Positions 49,133 to 52,574 of a stretch of 52,574 bases of DNA are shown here, piece by piece. Position 1 is the first letter of the stretch. Every line of letters begins with the position of its first letter. Source of the DNA: JBKQHQ01 sp052148715 (GTDB lineage: Bacteria; Pseudomonadota; Alphaproteobacteria; Rhizobiales; Xanthobacteraceae); NCBI GenBank assembly GCA_052148715.1, contig JBKQHQ010000165.1, forward strand, positions 1 through 52,574, written 5' to 3'. Under the pieces are notes generated by a model, which saw only the letters and a list, made by a program, of their open reading frames with translations, was not told the origin of the DNA and made no database searches. Both the position numbers and the translations under genes were made by a program.

Positions 49133-49903
49133 ATGCATATCGACATTTCTTTTTTGCCGGCGTTCGGCGCCGCTTTTGTGTTGGTCTTTGCTCGTGTCGG
49201 CACCATGCTGATGCTGCTGCCCGGCCTCGGCGAGGCAACCCTGTCGGCGCGCATGCGTCTGAGCGTGGCTTTGGTGTTGGCGGCCATTCTCTTGCCGCTG
49301 CACCGGAACGCCTATCAAGTCGATCTGCACGCCTTCGCGCCGACGCTGATGATATTCTTCGAGGAGCTTCTGATCGGAGCCGTGCTGGGGATAACGGCAC
49401 GCCTCAGCATTTCCGCGCTCGATGTCGCGGGCTCCATCATTGCCCAGCAGCTCGGGCTCGGCTTCGTTACCGCGATCGATCCGACCCAGGGGCAACAGGG
49501 GGTCATCGTCGGCAATTTTCTGACGATGGTCGGCATCACGCTCATCTTCGCCACCGACATGCACTACTTGCTTATTGCCGCGCTGAACGACAGCTACACT
49601 TTGTTTCAGCCCGGCGAGGTGCCGCTGATGGGCGACGTCGCCTCCCTCGTGACCCGCACGGTCGCCGCGGCGTTCCGCATCGGTATGCAGTTATCGGCTC
49701 CGTTCATTGCCTTCGGGCTCTTGTTCAATGTCGGCCTCGGCGTGTTGTCGCGGCTGATGCCGCAGATGCAGGTATTCTTCGTCGGCGTTCCGCTCTCGAT
49801 CATGATCGGTTTGCTCATTCTGGTCTTGACGCTGGGCACCATGATGGCAACCTTTCTGGGCCATTTCGAGGGCGTCCTGCACGAGATCGCACCGCATTAT
49901 TGA
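49133..49903 (+). CDS. fliR: Flagellar export gate protein FliR
   Basis: 256 residues with about six membrane segments. MHIDISFLPAFGAAFVLVFARVGTMLMLLPGLGEATLSARMRLSVAL is the FliR opening and LGLGFVTAIDPTQGQQGVIVGNFLTMVGITLIFATDMHYLLIAALNDSY its conserved centre. ATG at 49133 has AGGA upstream; the frame continues further upstream without coding character. FliP, FliQ and FliR make the export channel. Confidence 0.95.
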   Translation: MHIDISFLPAFGAAFVLVFARVGTMLMLLPGLGEATLSARMRLSVALVLAAILLPLHRNAYQVDLHAFAPTLMIFFEELLIGAVLGITARLSISALDVAGSIIAQQLGLGFVTAIDPTQGQQGVIVGNFLTMVGITLIFATDMHYLLIAALNDSYTLFQPGEVPLMGDVASLVTRTVAAAFRIGMQLSAPFIAFGLLFNVGLGVLSRLMPQMQVFFVGVPLSIMIGLLILVLTLGTMMATFLGHFEGVLHEIAPHY

Positions 49904-49918
49904 CGGGGCGCCGCGCCA

Positions 49919-50995
49919 ATGGCCGATGAACAAGACAGCGATAGCGAAAAATCGGAAGACCCCACCCAGAAGCGCCTCGACGAGGCGACGAAACGCGGCG
50001 ACGTAGCCTCCAGCCACGAGGTCAATACCTGGTTCGTCCTCGCCGGCGGGACACTCGTTCTCAGCACCTTCTCCGGGTCCGTGGTCACCGATCTGCAGAC
50101 CACCATGCGCGGGATCATTGCCAACGTGCATGCCATTCCCGGCGATGACGGCCCGGCTTTGCTCAAGGTCATCGGCAATATCGAGCTGCGCGTGCTGGCG
50201 GCGCTCGCGATACCGTTGCTCGTGCTTGTGCTCGCCGCGATCGGCGGCAATCTTGTTCAACATCATCTGATCTGGTCGGCCGAGGCGCTGAAGCCGAAAC
50301 TGTCGAAGGTTTCGCCGATCAAGGGCTTGCAACGTCTGTTCTCCCGGCAGGCGCTGGTCAATTTCATAAAGGGACTGCTCAAGCTCAGCTTGGTCGGCGC
50401 GGTCATGGGTGCGTTGCTATGGCCCAAACGGCATCAGCTCATGGCTCTGGTGTCGCAAGATCCGGCAAGCTTGCTGCCGTTCACCCGGTCGCTGTCGCTC
50501 GATCTGCTCGGCCCGGTCGTGGCCATTCTGGCGATCGTCGCGGCCGCCGATTACCTGTTTCAATATCGGCAATGGTTCAATCGGCAAAAAATGTCGCGCC
50601 GCGACATGAAGGAGGAGTTCAAGCAGGCCGAAGGCGATCCGGTGGTGAAGGGCAAGCTCCGACAGCTGCGCCAGATGCGCATGAAGAAGCGCATGATGGC
50701 GGCGGTTCCGAAGGCTTCGGTGGTCATCACCAACCCGACCCACTATGCGGTCGCGCTGCAGTACGAGCGCGGCATGACGGCGCCCGTCTGCGTCGCCAAG
50801 GGCGTCGACGCGATCGCGCGCAAGATCCGCGAGATCGCCAGCGCGCATGATATTCCGATCGTCGAGAACCCTACGGTCGCGCGCGCGCTGCATGCGACCG
50901 TCGAGATCGACCAAGAGATCCCGCCGGAGCACTACAAGGCGGTCGCCGAGGTCATTGGCTATGTGATGCGGCTGCGGCGGGCGGTCGGCCGGTAG
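49919..50995 (+). CDS. flhB: Flagellar export switch protein FlhB
   Basis: 358 residues. ADEQDSDSEKSEDPTQKRLDEATKRGDVASSHEVN at the start, four membrane segments to about residue 215, then a cytoplasmic domain with the self-cleaving NPTH at 272-275. Cleavage switches export from rod/hook to filament subunits. All expected motifs are intact. Starts 15 bp after fliR; end of the flagellar genes in this window. Confidence 0.97.
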   Translation: MADEQDSDSEKSEDPTQKRLDEATKRGDVASSHEVNTWFVLAGGTLVLSTFSGSVVTDLQTTMRGIIANVHAIPGDDGPALLKVIGNIELRVLAALAIPLLVLVLAAIGGNLVQHHLIWSAEALKPKLSKVSPIKGLQRLFSRQALVNFIKGLLKLSLVGAVMGALLWPKRHQLMALVSQDPASLLPFTRSLSLDLLGPVVAILAIVAAADYLFQYRQWFNRQKMSRRDMKEEFKQAEGDPVVKGKLRQLRQMRMKKRMMAAVPKASVVITNPTHYAVALQYERGMTAPVCVAKGVDAIARKIREIASAHDIPIVENPTVARALHATVEIDQEIPPEHYKAVAEVIGYVMRLRRAVGR

Positions 50996-51315
50996 GGCAG
51001 GGGCGTCAAAGACTGAGCTCATCGGCCTCACAGGCGAGTCGATGGCTTTGCCCCGCGTGAAAAACGAGCCTTAGGCCCGCCGGCCGTGGCCCTTCTTATC
51101 GTGGCGCGCGGGCCGCTGGCGTCTGCAACTAGCAGCATATTCGCAAGGTATTGAAGACGCCGCATCCATGTATTGGACGATCGCGGCTTCGAGTGCCATG
51201 TCAGCCGCGACGGGCGGCACTTGCACGCGGCGATATTGCGCGGGAGCGCCACGTCACCGGCCCTTCCGTCCGGTTTACAGAGTTTTGCTATAACGCCGCG
51301 CTCCAGAAAGGTGTC
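50996..51315. other. 320-bp space after flhB, no supported gene
   Basis: No terminator or recognised motif. A 42-codon minus-strand frame (51071-51199, beginning MALEAAIVQYMDAASSIP) could be a small protein, but there is no further support. Marks the border between the flagellar locus and the debris-rich right end. Confidence 0.4.
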
Positions 51316-51537
51316 ATGTCGACTTACGATGAGTTGGTGAGGCTTGCTCACATGTGCCTCAAGCAAGCGCGCGAAACGATAAGCCCAATTGTGAGCGCCG
51401 AGCTCAGGCGTAGGGCGAAAGAATATCAGAGACGGGCCGCCGAGCTGGATAACGGAAAACTTCCGAACATCGGCGAAGACCGGTTTGACATTGGCCAACT
51501 TGATTGGACCGGCAGCCACCTATCGAGAGAGCAATAA
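51316..51537 (+). CDS. Small hypothetical protein
   Basis: 73 residues: a helical N-terminal half (STYDELVRLAHMCLKQARETISPIVSAELRRRAKEYQRRAAELD) and a short acidic tail. Starts with AAAGG upstream. Similar short Arg/Lys/Glu-rich proteins are frequent in Bradyrhizobium-type genomes; no known function. Confidence 0.6.
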   Translation: MSTYDELVRLAHMCLKQARETISPIVSAELRRRAKEYQRRAAELDNGKLPNIGEDRFDIGQLDWTGSHLSREQ

Positions 51538-51700
51538 TTCCCGCATCGAGAATCCTCAGCTGCAACAGGCGCTGCTAGAGTTAACCGAAAGCGTCGCGGC
51601 CGAGTCCGAGGCGTATAAAAGAGGCCATATCCCCATATTGGACGAGCATTCTCTGCACCGCCATTTCTCCGTCGAGGGTAATGTCGGTGGCCGAAAGTAT

Positions 51701-52389
51701 GTGGTCGTGAGTGATTTGGTCGTAATCGAATTTCCGTCAGAGGCAGAGGCGGAAGCAGTACGATGGGAAATCATACACACGCACAATGAGTACCTGATCG
51801 AGCTTGAGGATGCCGTCGTAGCGAGCGGGCGGCAAGACAAGATAATCAAGCTCAATCACCTTTGCGATCTTACGGAAATCGGGAAGACATACGGCAGTTT
51901 GCACGGAATGTTGCTCTTTCTGATGCTATTACCGGGCGTCGCCACCGATGCGACTGCCGGGATGATCCGTCGTGCTCTCTCGGATATCGGGGTCAGCGAT
52001 CAATTCATGCAGGAGGTTGCTGAAGTCATACGCTCGGGCAATGCTGTGCTGTTCCTGCTGATCCGCAAGGGGACTACCTACAAGGTGCTCGCGGATTTTA
52101 AGGGAGCGGGCGGCAAGATCCTGCATGCATCGTTCGACCAGGTGCAAGAGAATGCGCTGAGTGGGGCCGTCACCGCTGCGAGCGCCAAGGCACTGATGGG
52201 GCCTCGCTCGCTGTCGCCACGCGAGCGCGAGGTGCTGAGCTGGGCCGCGCAGGGGAAAACGACTCAGGAAATCAGCGAGACTCTCGGCATTACTCCTCGC
52301 ACGGTCGAAGAGCATGTGACCGCGGCCAGTCGAAAGCTCGGGGCCGCAAATCGGACGCACGCCGTTGCGATCGCTCTGGCCGCGAGCGC
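51701..52389 (+). pseudogene. DUF1269-like protein fused in frame to a LuxR-type HTH
   Basis: An uninterrupted reading frame, open from about 51395 to the window end. From 51701 (GTG) to about 52161 it matches a DUF1269 membrane protein: SDLVVIEFPSEAEAEAVRWEI, HNEYLIELEDAVVAS, then LSDIGVSDQFMQEVAEVIRSGNAVLFLLIRKGTTYKVLADFKGAGGKILHASFDQ. The usual Gly-rich membrane hairpin is degenerate. From about 52195 to 52389 comes a complete LuxR C-terminal HTH (LSPREREVLSWAAQGKTTQEISETLGITPRTVEEHV, then RKLGAANRTHAVAIALA). The LuxR part has lost its ligand domain and its stop, and the frame then reads antisense to an ATPase fragment. Either gene debris or a new chimera; debris is more likely. The stretch 51538-51700, in the same frame, has no recognised similarity. 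Confidence 0.6.
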
Positions 52390-52574
52390 CTCGTCGGTTA
52401 GAGCCGCGACCTCCGGTCCGGTCAGAGTTCCAGTAACCTTCAGACCTAGCTCGCCGCAGACATGCCGGGTGACCTGCTCATTGTCGCCAGTCAGCACTTT
52501 CAGAACGATGCCCAAATTGGCAAGGGCGGTCAGCGCCTCGCGCGCCCCCGCCTTCGGTGGATCGAGGAAGGCCA
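52388..52574 (-). pseudogene. Fragment of a P-type ATPase (Mg2+ transporter-like)
   Basis: About 62 codons reading in from the right edge: FLDPPKAGAREALTALANLG, then IVLKVLTGDNEQVTRHVCGEL with the TGDN motif of P-type ATPases, and LTGPEVAALTDEALA. This is the part of MgtA-like pumps before the hinge GDGxND, which is missing: similarity stops at about 52388, where the LuxR fragment on the other strand ends. The upstream part of the gene lies outside the window, so it may be longer, but its 3' end is truncated. Confidence 0.7.

Noticed and set aside
51028..51519. 163-codon minus-strand frame opposite the small hypothetical gene
   Set aside because: No recognisable domain, and it overlaps a better plus-strand candidate with a ribosome site.
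1..52574. tRNA, rRNA, CRISPR, riboswitch, intact IS or integrase
   Set aside because: None seen on reading both strands; the only repeats are short palindromes, the fliE repeat and the 43-bp direct repeats.

Overview
The window comes from the chromosome of a high-GC alphaproteobacterium of the order Hyphomicrobiales (Rhizobiales). The best fit is a relative of Bradyrhizobium, Rhodopseudomonas or Pseudolabrys. The grounds are flbT, flaF, fliX and motE-type flagellar genes, TTAA-N7-TTAA (CtrA-type) boxes, a single-cysteine DksA, BcsS and Omp25/31-like outer-membrane proteins, and a liv/hydantoinase operon. These are judgements from protein recognition, not from a database search.

Most of the window is a flagellar locus. 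Block A (1-9777) holds the 3' end of a flagellin, flbT-flaF, an ATP-grasp gene on the other strand, and the hook operon flgE-flgK-flgL. Block B (26299-29741) holds flgI-flgJ and two FlgN-like genes, divergent from fliX. Then come dksA (29910) and a TPR-glycosyltransferase gene (30537). Block C (32375-43048) has flgF-flgG-flgA-flgH divergent from fliL-fliM-DUF6468-motE, followed by a 1270-residue exported TPR protein. Block D (45496-50995) has fliO-fliP divergent from flgB-flgC-fliE-fliQ-fliR-flhB. fliF, fliG, fliN, flhA and motA are not in the window.

A block of about 16.4 kb of non-flagellar genes (9846-26238) sits between A and B. It contains a UDP-glucuronate-decarboxylase-like gene; a LysR/cupin/MFS group ending in a decayed short-chain dehydrogenase; a triple-hairpin repeat; a patatin-like lipase; an operon on the minus strand reading iclR, hyuA, hyuB, livK, livF, livM, livG, livH, cupin; and a ROK sugar kinase. 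Between C and D lie a BcsS-like protein, an Omp25/31-like barrel and a truncated barrel gene. The right edge (51538-52574) is made of gene fragments: a DUF1269 protein fused in frame to a LuxR-type HTH, meeting an antisense piece of a P-type ATPase.

The regulatory DNA is the most informative part. Perfect or one-mismatch TTAA-N7-TTAA boxes stand before flbT, flgI/fliX, fliO/flgB and a few non-flagellar genes. Two nearly identical sigma-54 promoters (TGGCACG-N4-GTGCA) precede flgE and flgF. A GATAGG/CCTATC palindrome recurs near flgE, between flgF and fliL, and before flgB. Together they suggest a Caulobacter-like hierarchy (CtrA first, then sigma-54 with an enhancer-binding activator), and the palindrome is a candidate binding site for that activator. 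No tRNA, rRNA, CRISPR array or intact insertion sequence was seen.
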